This document shows, piece after piece, positions 1 to 8,659 of a DNA stretch of 64,000 nucleotides. The first letter of the stretch is position 1; each line of letters opens with the position of its first letter. This DNA is from UBA2588 sp002339805. Its GTDB lineage: Bacteria > Chloroflexota > Dehalococcoidia > Lucifugimonadales > UBA3495. Under the pieces are notes generated by a model. It saw only the letters and a list, made by a program, of their open reading frames with translations, made no database searches and had not been told where the DNA came from. Where the stretch lies: the NCBI GenBank assembly GCA_045562555.1, contig JBJKVO010000001.1, positions 124,001 through 188,000 of the forward strand, written 5' to 3'. Made by a program: the position numbers and the translations under genes.

Positions 1-2
1 TT

Positions 3-2258
3 ATGGTTGTAAATATTGTATTGTCAGAAAAAGAGTATAACGTGGTAGGAACAAGGCCCATACGGCATGACGGGGTTGATAAGGTTACCGGCAGAGCTAA
101 ATATGGGGGAGATTTCACTACAACAGGACTTCTATTTGGGAAAATATTAAGAAGTCCCTATGCACACGCAATAATTGAATCAATAAATATAGATGAAGCT
201 CTTAAATTAGAAGGAGTGGTTTCTGTTGTGACAGCAGAAGATCTGCCTGTTTCTTCATTGTCGAAACCTTCCAAGAGCTTAGAAATGGAAAGCGATAATA
301 TATTAGCTAGAGGAAAAGTTCTTTACAAAGGTCATGCTGTTGCTGCAGTGTGTGCATCAAATAGCCATATTGCAGAAGATGCATTAAAACTGATCGAAGT
401 TAAATACAAGATTTTAGAGCCTGTTATTGACGTCCGTAAAGCTATGGAAAAACAATCTGTATTGCTTCATGATGATTTGACTACTAGAGAACTGGGAAAA
501 GATTCAGGTATTGTTAGCAATATAGCCTCTCATTTGAGATACGCTGTTGGGGATGTGGAAAAGGGATTTTCTGAAGCAGATATTATTATAGAAGAAGAAT
601 TTGACACATCCACCGTTCACCAAGGATACATAGAACCCCATAATGCTACTGCTTTTTGGAGTGCTGATGGCCATATAGATGTTTGGTGCAGCACGCAGGG
701 GTCATTTACTGCGCGGGAAAAGATTGCGAAAGTATTAGACGTGCCTGTTTCTACTGTCACTGTAACCCCTATGGAAATAGGAGGAGGATTTGGAGGTAAG
801 ATACCGGTATATTTAGAGCCGATAGCTGCCTTACTATCTAGAAAATCCGGTGCTCCTGTGAAAATGTTAATGAGTAGGTCTGATTGTTTCGAATCTACTG
901 GCCCAACCTGTGGTTCTTATGTGAAAGTTAAAATTGGCGCCAAAAATGATGGTACTTTAGTAGCTGGCAAGGCTTATTTGGTGTATGAGGCAGGAGCATT
1001 TCCTGGTTCTAACGTAAGTGCTGGTGGCCAATGTGTTTTTGCACCTTACAATATACCTAATATGGAAGTTGATGGATACGATGTATTGGTAAACAAGCCA
1101 AAAACAGCTGCGTACAGAGCACCTGGAGCTCCCAATGCAGCTTTTGCATCAGAACAAGTGATTGATGCACTGTGCGATAAACTTGGAATTGACCCGGTAG
1201 ATTTTCGAATTAAAAACGGCTCTACAGATGGCACCAGAAGAGTAGATGGACCTGTTTTCAACAATATAGGGAATTTGGCTTGTTTGGATGCTGTTAAAAA
1301 TTCAGAACATTACAATTCAAAATTAATCGGTAAGTACTCTGGAAGGGGAATTGCATCTGGATATTGGATGAATATTGGCAAACAATCTAGTTGTTCCATA
1401 GGCGTAAATGCTGATGGAACCCTTGGATTGATTGAAGGTTCTACCGATATAGGTGGATCGAGAACTTCGATTGCGATGCAGGCGGCTGAGGTTTTGGGAG
1501 TTCCTGCAGAAAAAGTTAGACCATCAGTTGGAGACACTGATTCTATAGGATACACGTTTTTAACTGGTGGAAGTAGAGTTACCTTTGCTAGTGGATGGGC
1601 AGCTTATGAATGCGCTCAATCAATCAAAAAATTGATGGAAAATAGAGCAGCTGCTATTTGGGGTGTGGAAGAGACAGATGTGGAATTAATCGAAGGTATT
1701 TTCAAACATAAGTCGGATACTGAACTCATAATGTCATTTGAAGAACTTGCTTCACAGTTGAATGACACGGGTGGTCCGATTTCAGCACAAGTCAGCGTAG
1801 ATCCAACAGGGTCTCATGGTGCCTTTAGTACACATATTGTTGATGTAGAAGTTGATATAGAAACTGGTAAAGTAAGTGTTTTGAGATATACTTCCGTACA
1901 AGATGTAGGGAAGGCAATTCATCCTAGTTATGTTGAAGGGCAAATGCAAGGTGCAGCAGTTCAAGGCATCGGGTGGGCTCTAAACGAAGAATATTATTAC
2001 AACAATGACGGGGGAATGAATAATTCAAGTTTCTTGGATTATCGAATGCCTACCTCTCTGGATTTACCTATGTTGGAAACAATAATAGTTGAATGCCATA
2101 ACGAGAGTCATCCGTATGGAGTTAGAGGTGTGGGAGAGGTTGCTATAGTGCCTCCGTTGCCTGCGATAGCTAACGCTGTAAAGAATGCAATTGGGCACAG
2201 GATGCATCAACTGCCTATGTCTCCAAAGAGAGTATTAGAGGCGATTGATTCAATTTAG
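3..2258 (+). CDS. Molybdenum hydroxylase large subunit (xanthine dehydrogenase / CO dehydrogenase CoxL family)
   Basis: Molybdopterin-binding catalytic subunit of the xanthine oxidase family, about 751 residues, the usual size for this subunit. An N-terminal a/b hammerhead domain (residues about 15-130) is followed by the two Moco-binding domains. The glycine-rich EIGGGFGGK loop lies near residues 258-266, AYRAPGAP near 370, and the catalytic glutamate sits in GVRGVGEVAIVPP near residue 712. The active-site loop is neither the AYRCSFR of form I CO dehydrogenase nor AYRGAGR of form II, so this is probably a hydroxylase of an organic or heterocyclic substrate that cannot be named. The FAD and 2Fe-2S subunits are not in the window and may lie upstream. 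ATG at 3 is at the window edge; TTG at 21 is an alternative start. Confidence 0.9.
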   Translation: MVVNIVLSEKEYNVVGTRPIRHDGVDKVTGRAKYGGDFTTTGLLFGKILRSPYAHAIIESINIDEALKLEGVVSVVTAEDLPVSSLSKPSKSLEMESDNILARGKVLYKGHAVAAVCASNSHIAEDALKLIEVKYKILEPVIDVRKAMEKQSVLLHDDLTTRELGKDSGIVSNIASHLRYAVGDVEKGFSEADIIIEEEFDTSTVHQGYIEPHNATAFWSADGHIDVWCSTQGSFTAREKIAKVLDVPVSTVTVTPMEIGGGFGGKIPVYLEPIAALLSRKSGAPVKMLMSRSDCFESTGPTCGSYVKVKIGAKNDGTLVAGKAYLVYEAGAFPGSNVSAGGQCVFAPYNIPNMEVDGYDVLVNKPKTAAYRAPGAPNAAFASEQVIDALCDKLGIDPVDFRIKNGSTDGTRRVDGPVFNNIGNLACLDAVKNSEHYNSKLIGKYSGRGIASGYWMNIGKQSSCSIGVNADGTLGLIEGSTDIGGSRTSIAMQAAEVLGVPAEKVRPSVGDTDSIGYTFLTGGSRVTFASGWAAYECAQSIKKLMENRAAAIWGVEETDVELIEGIFKHKSDTELIMSFEELASQLNDTGGPISAQVSVDPTGSHGAFSTHIVDVEVDIETGKVSVLRYTSVQDVGKAIHPSYVEGQMQGAAVQGIGWALNEEYYYNNDGGMNNSSFLDYRMPTSLDLPMLETIIVECHNESHPYGVRGVGEVAIVPPLPAIANAVKNAIGHRMHQLPMSPKRVLEAIDSI

Positions 2259-2261
2259 TGT

Positions 2262-3854
2262 TTAAAATGTATTACTAGGGGAGTGTTCTCCGAACACTTC
2301 CCTAAACACATCCATTATTTCTCCTAAAGTGGCATATTCTTTGACCGTTTGAATTAAAATAGGCATCAGATTTTTTTGGGATTTGGCTGCTACTTTAAGT
2401 TCCTGAAGCTTTCTTATTACCTCTCTGTTGTCGCGTTCTCTCCTAATTCGGTTTAATTCCGAGATTTGTACTTGCATCCCTTTAGTGTCGACACTTAGGA
2501 GAGGTATGGTGGGTTCAGACTTGGTCTGGTATTGGTTAACTCCTACAATGATGTTATTTTTGGAGTCTATTTCTTGCTGGGTATGGTATGCGGATTCTGT
2601 GATTTCTCTTTCGAAGTATCCAGAGTGAATCCCGTTCATTACCCCTCCCATAGATTGTATTTCTGAGAAATATTGATACGCGCTTTCTTCCATGACTTTG
2701 GATAAATGCTCTAAATAATAACTCCCTCCCAATGGATCTACTGTTGCGGTTACATTGGTTTCATGGGCGATAATTTGCTGGGTTCGCAAGGCTTGTATTG
2801 CGGATTCTTCTGAAGGTAAAGCCCAGGCTTCATCTTTTCCATTGGTATGTAATGACTGGCATCCACCTAACACTGCAGCTAATGCTTGTATAGTCACTCT
2901 CGATACGTTGTTGTCTGGTTGTTGAGCAGTTAGCGCTACTCCTGATGTTTGTGCATGGAAGCGCATCCATAAGGACCGTTCTTGTTTGGCGTGATACTTA
3001 TCTAGAAGGGTTTCGGCCCAAATTTTTCTTGCAACTCTAAATTTGGATATTTCTTCAAAGAAATCATTATGCACATTGAAAAAGAAACTTAGTCTAGGAG
3101 CGAAATCATCTATGCTCAGGCCTCTTTGGAGTGCATCATCGATATATGTGAATCCATTAGATAAAGTGAACACTAATTCTTGTAAGGCGGTGGCCCCAGC
3201 CTCTCTAATATGGTACCCGCTGATGCTAATAGGATTCCAGGAAGGCATATGGTTAGTAGCGAATTCCACTGTATCAGTTACTAAGCGCATAGATGGTTCA
3301 GGAGGGAATATATATTCGTTTTGAGCTATGAATTCTTTCAGGATATCATTTTGTAGAGTTCCTCCCAATTTAGCGATTTCCACTCCTCTTTTTTCAGCCA
3401 TTGCTATAAACATAGCCCATATAATTGCTGCCGGACTATTAATTGTCATAGAAGTGGTAATTTCACCGATCGGGATTTCATCAAAAAGTCTTTCCATGTC
3501 TCGCAATGAAGAAATAGAAACACCGCATCTTCCAAATTCACCATAGGCGTTAGAGTGATCAACATCGTATCCGTAAAGGGTGGGCATATCGAATGCTACG
3601 CTTAAGCCTGTTTGACCGTTTTGGAGTAGTAATTTGAATCTTTTATTAGTTTCTTCAGGAAGGCCATAGCCTGCGAACATCCTCATGGTCCACAATTTGT
3701 CTTGGTAACCCCCGGAATACAATCCTCTTGTGAATGGAAATGCTCCAGGTGCATTATTGCCTGAAGGAGTTTGTTGCGCGCCATCATAATAAGATTGACC
3801 CATCAATGTTTGCAGATCTTTAAAGTTAGTGTCTGAGTTTTTTTCAACTGTCAT
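2262..3854 (-). CDS. Acyl-CoA mutase large subunit, predicted isobutyryl-CoA mutase type
   Basis: Coenzyme B12-dependent acyl-CoA mutase, substrate-binding TIM-barrel subunit (530 residues). It lacks the C-terminal B12-binding domain, which must come from a separate small subunit not in this window. Family motifs include GLSVAFDMPTLYGYD (83-97), GGTLQNDILKEF (164-175), NPISISGYH (207-215) and QTSGVALTAQQPDNN. The residue equivalent to Tyr89 of Propionibacterium methylmalonyl-CoA mutase is Phe60 (TMRMFAG), and the equivalent of Arg207 is Gln178 (EFIAQNEYIFPP). The 118-residue spacing is identical to the reference pair. Phe/Gln is the known signature of isobutyryl-CoA mutase, so an automatic label of methylmalonyl-CoA mutase is probably wrong on substrate. 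It is the last gene of a ribF-tyrS-mutase run and its stop lies 3 bp from the convergent hydroxylase gene. Confidence 0.9.
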   Translation of the reverse strand: MTVEKNSDTNFKDLQTLMGQSYYDGAQQTPSGNNAPGAFPFTRGLYSGGYQDKLWTMRMFAGYGLPEETNKRFKLLLQNGQTGLSVAFDMPTLYGYDVDHSNAYGEFGRCGVSISSLRDMERLFDEIPIGEITTSMTINSPAAIIWAMFIAMAEKRGVEIAKLGGTLQNDILKEFIAQNEYIFPPEPSMRLVTDTVEFATNHMPSWNPISISGYHIREAGATALQELVFTLSNGFTYIDDALQRGLSIDDFAPRLSFFFNVHNDFFEEISKFRVARKIWAETLLDKYHAKQERSLWMRFHAQTSGVALTAQQPDNNVSRVTIQALAAVLGGCQSLHTNGKDEAWALPSEESAIQALRTQQIIAHETNVTATVDPLGGSYYLEHLSKVMEESAYQYFSEIQSMGGVMNGIHSGYFEREITESAYHTQQEIDSKNNIIVGVNQYQTKSEPTIPLLSVDTKGMQVQISELNRIRRERDNREVIRKLQELKVAAKSQKNLMPILIQTVKEYATLGEIMDVFREVFGEHSPSNTF

Positions 3855-3882
3855 AACTTGTCGTGCGCTCTAGCCGTAGGCC

Positions 3883-5076
3883 TTATATTAATTTCAGATA
3901 TCTTCTTTTACCGATTTTTATTACAGTTCCTGATTCGAGCTGTTGAATATCTATATCGCTTATAATATTTGAAGTGTCACCCTGATTTGAAATCATCTGC
4001 ACCGCATTTTGTTTAAATAACCGCTTAAGTTCGCTATTACTAGTGACTGATCCGGATTCAATCAACACTGAATTCAGAGATGCGGCTGTTGCAATTTGAA
4101 ATTCTGGGATGTTATCAGGGATTTCTTTGTTTTGAACTACCTTCTCAAAGTTTTGCTGAGATTCACCTGCAATCTGTGAGTCGAAAAAAGTCTTAGTTAT
4201 TGTGTGCGCCAACAACTTTTTTGCGTTCATTGCATTCGTATTTAATTGTTGTTCTATTTCAGATAATTCCTGCATTGGTAAATCTGTTAGCAATTCGAAA
4301 TATGTCACTATGCAACTATCAGGTAAAGACATTATTTTCCCATACATATCATTTGCGGTATCATCTAACGAAATATAATTATCTAAGCTTTTACTCATCT
4401 TATTAATACCATCAGTACCTACAAGTATGGGCATCATGAAACATTGTTGAGGACGCATTCCTTTGATTTGCTGAAGAGTTCTCCCTACAAGTAAATTGAA
4501 CATTTGGTCAGTTCCTCCGAACTCTACATCTGATTCGATTGCCACTGAATCATAGGCCTGCAGTAGAGGGTACAAGAATTCGGTAATTGCGATTGGTTTA
4601 TGTTCTTTAAATCTCAAAGCAAAATCATCTCGCTCTAAGAACTGTGCAACAGTGAACTTGCTTGTAAGTTCTATTACATCTGCTAAACTGAATTTTCCGA
4701 ACCATTCACTTTGCCAGACTACTTGTGTTTGGTTTCTGTCAACTACTCTGAAGAATTGATCCATGTAGGATTGTGCATTCGCTATCACGTCCTCGTGTGT
4801 CAGCATGGGCCGAGTAATAGATTGCCCACTAGGATCACCGATTTGAGCGGTCCAGTCTCCTACGATCAATATCACTTCGTGCCCAAGATCTTGTAATTGT
4901 TTCAGCTTTCTTAGGCCAACTACATGACCTAAATGGATATCTGCTCTTGACGGATCAAAACCCATTTTTAATCTCAGCTTTTTGCCGGACTGTAAAAGTT
5001 CAACGAATTCCGATTCTGAAATTATTTCTTTAACACCGCGTTTTGTGATGTTCTGGATTGTTTTATCTTCGATCAT
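3883..5076 (-). CDS. tyrS: Tyrosyl-tRNA synthetase
   Basis: Class I aminoacyl-tRNA synthetase charging tRNA-Tyr (397 residues). The ATP-binding HIGH-like motif is HLGH at 48-51, within a DPSRADIHLGH context typical of the TyrZ-type bacterial enzyme. GDWTAQIGDPSG (73-84) and the KMSKS loop (226-230) are intact. The last ~70 residues form an S4-like RNA-binding domain. Its ATG overlaps the ribF stop by four bases (ATGA), so the two are translationally coupled. There is no room for a T-box leader. Confidence 0.96.
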   Translation of the reverse strand: MIEDKTIQNITKRGVKEIISESEFVELLQSGKKLRLKMGFDPSRADIHLGHVVGLRKLKQLQDLGHEVILIVGDWTAQIGDPSGQSITRPMLTHEDVIANAQSYMDQFFRVVDRNQTQVVWQSEWFGKFSLADVIELTSKFTVAQFLERDDFALRFKEHKPIAITEFLYPLLQAYDSVAIESDVEFGGTDQMFNLLVGRTLQQIKGMRPQQCFMMPILVGTDGINKMSKSLDNYISLDDTANDMYGKIMSLPDSCIVTYFELLTDLPMQELSEIEQQLNTNAMNAKKLLAHTITKTFFDSQIAGESQQNFEKVVQNKEIPDNIPEFQIATAASLNSVLIESGSVTSNSELKRLFKQNAVQMISNQGDTSNIISDIDIQQLESGTVIKIGKRRYLKLI

Positions 5077-6005
5077 TCTGAATCCTGGACAGTTGATTTT
5101 ATAATACGGCGAGATTCTTCAACATCTGACTCTATTTGAGAGACCAATTCATCTATTGAGTTGAATTGTACTTGGCCTCTGATTTTATCAAAGAAATGGA
5201 TATTGAGATCATGACCATACAGATCTCCATCATAATTCATTACGTAGGTTTCTATAAGCCTTTGTTTCAGTCCAAAAGTGGGCCTGGTTCCAATGCTGGT
5301 TACAGATTCGTAAATTTCACCGTGAATCGAGGTTGTGGTGCTATAGATTCCGTCAGCAGGAGTGATAGTTTTAGGATCTATATTCATGTTAGCTGTAGGA
5401 TATCCTAGCTCTCTCCCTCGTTTGTTGCCGTGCACAACAATGCCATTAATTTCAAAAGAATGCCCCAGTAATGAATTTGCTTCAATTATGTTTCCATCTA
5501 GTAGTTTCGATCGTATTAATCTACTACGAACAGGCTCGTTGTTTATAGTGAAATCGTCTATAGTACGTACCCAGAAATTTTGGTTATTGCCTAATTCTTG
5601 TAAGAATTTCACGTCCCCTTCTCTACCTTTACCTACAGAAAAATCTTTTCCTATAACAAACCCAATAGGGTTCAAAGCGGAAATAATATTGTTGCAGAAT
5701 TCTAAGGCTGATATATCAGCAAGTTGTTTATTGAAATCAATGGGTATGACCTCGGTTATGCCAAGGTTTTTGATTAATTTAATCTTTGTGTCAGTGTTTG
5801 TTATCAACTGAGATGAATTTGTAGGACGGAGTATTTCAGAAGGATGGTTGGCAAAGGTAATAACTATAGGAGTAATGTCAGCGGTTTTTTCTGTTAATAA
5901 ATCTTGCATAAGCCGTTGATGGCCTCTGTGGACACCGTCAAAAACTCCGATCGTTATCGCTGTCTGACGATTATTTAAGTGTGATATATTTTCAAGAAAG
6001 TTCAT
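5073..6005 (-). CDS. ribF: Bifunctional riboflavin kinase / FMN adenylyltransferase
   Basis: Converts riboflavin to FMN and then FAD (310 residues, normal length). The N-terminal nucleotidyltransferase domain carries FDGVHRGHQ (22-30) and a second conserved segment GFVIGKDFSVGKGREG (115-130). The C-terminal riboflavin kinase domain has RGRELGYPTANM (196-207). It is first in a leftward run with tyrS (four-base overlap) and the acyl-CoA mutase. A candidate promoter lies at 6043-6071. The leader would be only about 30 nt, too short for an FMN riboswitch. Confidence 0.96.
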   Translation of the reverse strand: MNFLENISHLNNRQTAITIGVFDGVHRGHQRLMQDLLTEKTADITPIVITFANHPSEILRPTNSSQLITNTDTKIKLIKNLGITEVIPIDFNKQLADISALEFCNNIISALNPIGFVIGKDFSVGKGREGDVKFLQELGNNQNFWVRTIDDFTINNEPVRSRLIRSKLLDGNIIEANSLLGHSFEINGIVVHGNKRGRELGYPTANMNIDPKTITPADGIYSTTTSIHGEIYESVTSIGTRPTFGLKQRLIETYVMNYDGDLYGHDLNIHFFDKIRGQVQFNSIDELVSQIESDVEESRRIIKSTVQDSE

Positions 6006-6042
6006 ACATTTTCAAGTGTACCCACGGATTTCCGTAGTAAAA

Positions 6043-6071
6043 ATGTTAGCATAGTAAGGGATTCTTATCAA
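6043..6071 (-). promoter_or_regulatory. Candidate sigma-70 promoter for ribF-tyrS-mutase
   Basis: On the minus strand TTGATA (6066-6071) and TAACAT (6043-6048) are separated by 17 bp, placing transcription start near 6036. A small palindrome (ACGGA-tt-TCCGT, 6024-6035) lies at the predicted start. Visual match only. Confidence 0.4.
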
Positions 6072-6097
6072 TTTAGTAATCATTCTGAAAGAGGTTT

Positions 6098-6652
6098 ATG
6101 AGAGTAATAGGGGGAACAGCAGGAGGTCTTAATTTAAAAGGCCCTGTTGATAAAAGTGTTAGGCCTACCACTGAAAGGGTTAGAGGAGCTATATTCAACA
6201 TAGTTGACCCTGATCAATATGCTAACGGTAAAACCCTCGACCTATTTGCAGGTACAGGAAGTTTGGGCATAGAGACTTTAAGTAGAGGAGCTCTTCACTG
6301 TGATTTTGTTGAAGGTAATTTGTCTCAATTAAGGATATTGCAAGACAATTTGAAATTTACAGGATTTACTAATAAATCCAAGACATATCGTTTCGATATA
6401 TTGAAGGGGCTTAGTGCTTTGGAAGGCCCGTATGATATGGTCCTTATGGATCCTCCATATCGCCTATCAGAAATTTCAGAATTCATGAATCAATTTTCCC
6501 AAAAAGACAATATATTTGATGAAACGACTCTCATCGTTGTAGGTCATTCAAAAAGGATGCCTCTTAGTTCATCATATGGTACATTACATTGCGTGGATTC
6601 AAGATCTTATGGAGACAACGCTATAAAACTTTATGAATCTAGGAAAGGCTAA
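6098..6652 (+). CDS. rsmD: 16S rRNA (guanine966-N2)-methyltransferase
   Basis: SAM-dependent methyltransferase modifying G966 of 16S rRNA (184 residues, normal length). It has the N-terminal RPTTERVRGAIFNI segment (22-35), a SAM-binding loop LDLFAGTGSLG (47-57) and the N2-methylating catalytic motif DPPY (118-121). It is followed after 3 bp by coaD, the conserved rsmD-coaD pairing found in many bacteria. ATG with GAAAGAGG just upstream. Confidence 0.95.
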   Translation: MRVIGGTAGGLNLKGPVDKSVRPTTERVRGAIFNIVDPDQYANGKTLDLFAGTGSLGIETLSRGALHCDFVEGNLSQLRILQDNLKFTGFTNKSKTYRFDILKGLSALEGPYDMVLMDPPYRLSEISEFMNQFSQKDNIFDETTLIVVGHSKRMPLSSSYGTLHCVDSRSYGDNAIKLYESRKG

Positions 6653-6655
6653 TAA

Positions 6656-7132
6656 ATGGTGACTGCATTATACCCTGGAACTTTTGATCCGGTAACAGTA
6701 GGGCATTTGGATATTGCCCAACGAGCTGCCGCATTATTTGAGACATTAATAATCGGAGTGTATAAACTTCCCGATAAAAACTTGTTGTTTTCAACTGATG
6801 AAAGAGTCGCTTTTTTTGAGGAAGCCGTGAAAGATATACCTAATGTGGAAGTAAGAATTTTTGATGGATTGGTAGTGAGATTTGCAAAAGAAATAAATGC
6901 TTCTGTAATCGTACGTGGCTTGAGAAGCGGCACTGACTTTGAATATGAATTTGATATGACGTTCATGAATAGAAGATTGGAGCCGGATGTTGATGTAGTT
7001 TGTTTGATGACGTCTCAAGAATATAAAATGTTCAGCTCTAGTTTACTTAAAGAAGTTGCCCGATTGGGGGGCGATGTTCAAGATATGGTCCCAGATGGTG
7101 TCGTAAAGGCGTTGAAAAACAAATTCAAATGA
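6656..7132 (+). CDS. coaD: Phosphopantetheine adenylyltransferase
   Basis: Fourth step of coenzyme A synthesis: 4'-phosphopantetheine plus ATP to dephospho-CoA (158 residues). The nucleotidyltransferase signature YPGTFDPVTVGH is at 6-17, RGLRSGTDFEYE at 88-99, and the family's ISSTxVRE loop appears as FSSSLLKE (126-133). It is tightly linked to rsmD. Confidence 0.96.
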   Translation: MVTALYPGTFDPVTVGHLDIAQRAAALFETLIIGVYKLPDKNLLFSTDERVAFFEEAVKDIPNVEVRIFDGLVVRFAKEINASVIVRGLRSGTDFEYEFDMTFMNRRLEPDVDVVCLMTSQEYKMFSSSLLKEVARLGGDVQDMVPDGVVKALKNKFK

Positions 7133-7178
7133 TAGTAAGATACCTCTAATGTGAAAAAAGTGTTTTCGGAGGTGAGGT

Positions 7179-7703
7179 GTGGACATCATAAACATACTTG
7201 ATAGATTAGAAACATTGGTAAATTCTAGCAAGAAGGTACCATATACTGACAGTGCAATTATAGACAGAAAAAAGATTCTCGATTTATTAGATCAAATGCG
7301 ACTGAATATCCCTCAAGAAATTAAAGAAGCTGGGGAAATTTTATTCCAAAAAGATCAAATTCTTAACACTGCTGTCATGGAAGCAAGGTCTTCCAAATCA
7401 GAGGCAGAAGCTGAATTCATGGCAAAATTAAGCCAATCCGCTTTGCAGCAAAAAGCAGAAGAGCTGTTTGCGGATGCCGATAGAAAAACTCAAAGACAGA
7501 TGGAACAAGTTGAGAAAGAATGCATAGCTAGGCGAATTGAAGCAGACTCATACGCTCTCAAGAGTCTTAGGGACTTGGAGCAGGAATTAACGAAGATTTC
7601 CGGATCCGTGAGGAAAGGTATCGAATTGCTAGCAAAGAATGCTAGTGATTCTCAAGGTGATACAAACATAGAATCACTTGCAATGAATCAAGTTGCTGAC
7701 TAG
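7179..7703 (+). CDS. Uncharacterised coiled-coil protein
   Basis: 174-residue soluble protein starting with GTG and preceded by a strong ribosome-binding site (GGAGGTGAGG). Residues about 70-145 are rich in Ala, Glu, Lys and Gln with heptad-like spacing, suggesting a long coiled coil resembling the stalk of ATP synthase subunit b or a DivIVA-like protein. I see no enzymatic motif, signal peptide or membrane segment. It lies between coaD and a DUF151 protein, upstream of the ATP synthase operon. A structural or scaffolding role is a guess only. Confidence 0.75.
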   Translation: MDIINILDRLETLVNSSKKVPYTDSAIIDRKKILDLLDQMRLNIPQEIKEAGEILFQKDQILNTAVMEARSSKSEAEAEFMAKLSQSALQQKAEELFADADRKTQRQMEQVEKECIARRIEADSYALKSLRDLEQELTKISGSVRKGIELLAKNASDSQGDTNIESLAMNQVAD

Positions 7704-7784
7704 TAGTGAACTAATTTCATCTGGATTATAAAATTAGATGTCAATCTTCACAATCCGATATACGTACACATTGAGGGGTGAGCC

Positions 7785-8321
7785 ATGCTTGAGATGACTA
7801 TAGATAGTATACGAGTGAGCCCTATGAACTACCAGAGGATCGTTATTCTCAAGCAAAAAGATGGCGATAAATTCTTGCCGATATGGATAGGCCCCCAGGA
7901 AGCAGATGCAATAGCTGTTAAATTGCAAGATATGTCCGTTCCTAGACCTCTAACTCATGATCTATTATGTTCGTTTTTAGATATTGCTTCGGCAACAATT
8001 CAGCATGTTTTAATTAATAACCTAGAGAGCGACACGTTTTATGCACGAATTTTCTTCAAAATAGGAGAAAAAATCGAAGAAATTGACTCTAGGCCGTCTG
8101 ATGCCATAGCTCTGGCTGTCAGGACAGGAGTTTCCATCTATGTGGAAGAAGAAGTCATAGAAAAAGCAGGAGTTAAGTTAGACGATCAAGGCAAGCCGAT
8201 TACGCCTCCGCAAGGAGAAAGTCCTGAGAATACACCAGTCAGAGAGGAAGAACTTAAGAGTATGTCCGCATTTACTGATTTCATAAATAATTTAGACTTA
8301 GAAGATTTCGATCAAAGTTAG
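7785..8321 (+). CDS. DUF151 / bifunctional nuclease-family protein
   Basis: 178 residues. The N-terminal ~130 residues match the bifunctional nuclease (DUF151) family: FLPIWIGPQEADAIA (26-40), a TFYARIFF strand, then SRPSDAIALAVR (102-113). These are the most conserved family motifs. The last ~45 residues are an acidic, Pro-rich tail. Nuclease activity has been shown for some plant homologues, but the bacterial role is poorly known. ATG preceded by GAGGGGTGAG. Confidence 0.88.
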   Translation: MLEMTIDSIRVSPMNYQRIVILKQKDGDKFLPIWIGPQEADAIAVKLQDMSVPRPLTHDLLCSFLDIASATIQHVLINNLESDTFYARIFFKIGEKIEEIDSRPSDAIALAVRTGVSIYVEEEVIEKAGVKLDDQGKPITPPQGESPENTPVREEELKSMSAFTDFINNLDLEDFDQS

Positions 8322-8402
8322 GATTCACTAAAGTTTTTATTCCTGAGGATTTACAGGACATGTACGTTAAGACATCAGATACAAATATTGGTCCTGATAC
8401 GA

Positions 8403-8432
8403 TTGACTTTATAAAAGCTGTCATGGTACGAT
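8403..8432 (+). promoter_or_regulatory. Candidate promoter of the ATP synthase operon
   Basis: TTGACT (8403-8408) and TACGAT (8427-8432) are 18 bp apart, about 25 bp upstream of the first operon gene. The 133-bp gap after the DUF151 gene is the largest break before the atp genes, consistent with a new transcription unit. Confidence 0.5.
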
Positions 8433-8454
8433 TCTGCACGTTTTGTGAGCCAGA

Positions 8455-8655
8455 ATGGCCAAACTAGTTTACGCACTGAAGTTCACGGGTTTGGGGTGGT
8501 ATATAGCGGCTTGCATAGTGTGTGGCACCGTTTTGGGGATAGCCTTAGACAAGATGAGTGGGTTGAGTCCGCTCTTCATGATTGCAGGGGTTCTTTTGGG
8601 ATCTGTTGCAGCTTTCTGGGGCTTGATTAAAATGGTCAAGCAGTTTATCAAATAG
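8455..8655 (+). CDS. AtpZ/AtpI-type ATP synthase operon protein
   Basis: 66-residue protein with two transmembrane segments (about 10-30 and 40-60), matching the small ATPase_gene1 (AtpZ/AtpI-like) family at the head of many F-ATPase operons. The loop contains GIALDKM, a conserved family feature. Family members assist c-ring assembly or Mg2+/Ca2+ transport. It sits directly before atpB, which supports the call. Confidence 0.85.
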   Translation: MAKLVYALKFTGLGWYIAACIVCGTVLGIALDKMSGLSPLFMIAGVLLGSVAAFWGLIKMVKQFIK

Positions 8656-8659
8656 TAGG

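Noticed and set aside
2250..2270. Bidirectional terminator between the hydroxylase and mutase genes
   Set aside because: The gap is 3 bp and no stem with a T-run is visible. I found no convincing intrinsic terminator anywhere in the window.
6006..6097. Possible FMN riboswitch before ribF
   Set aside because: The gap is only 92 bp, the predicted leader about 30 nt, and no conserved RFN-type segments are visible.
8358..8466. Short open frame of about 35 codons before the ATP synthase operon
   Set aside because: It overlaps the candidate promoter and the first atp gene, has no good ribosome-binding site and no recognisable product.
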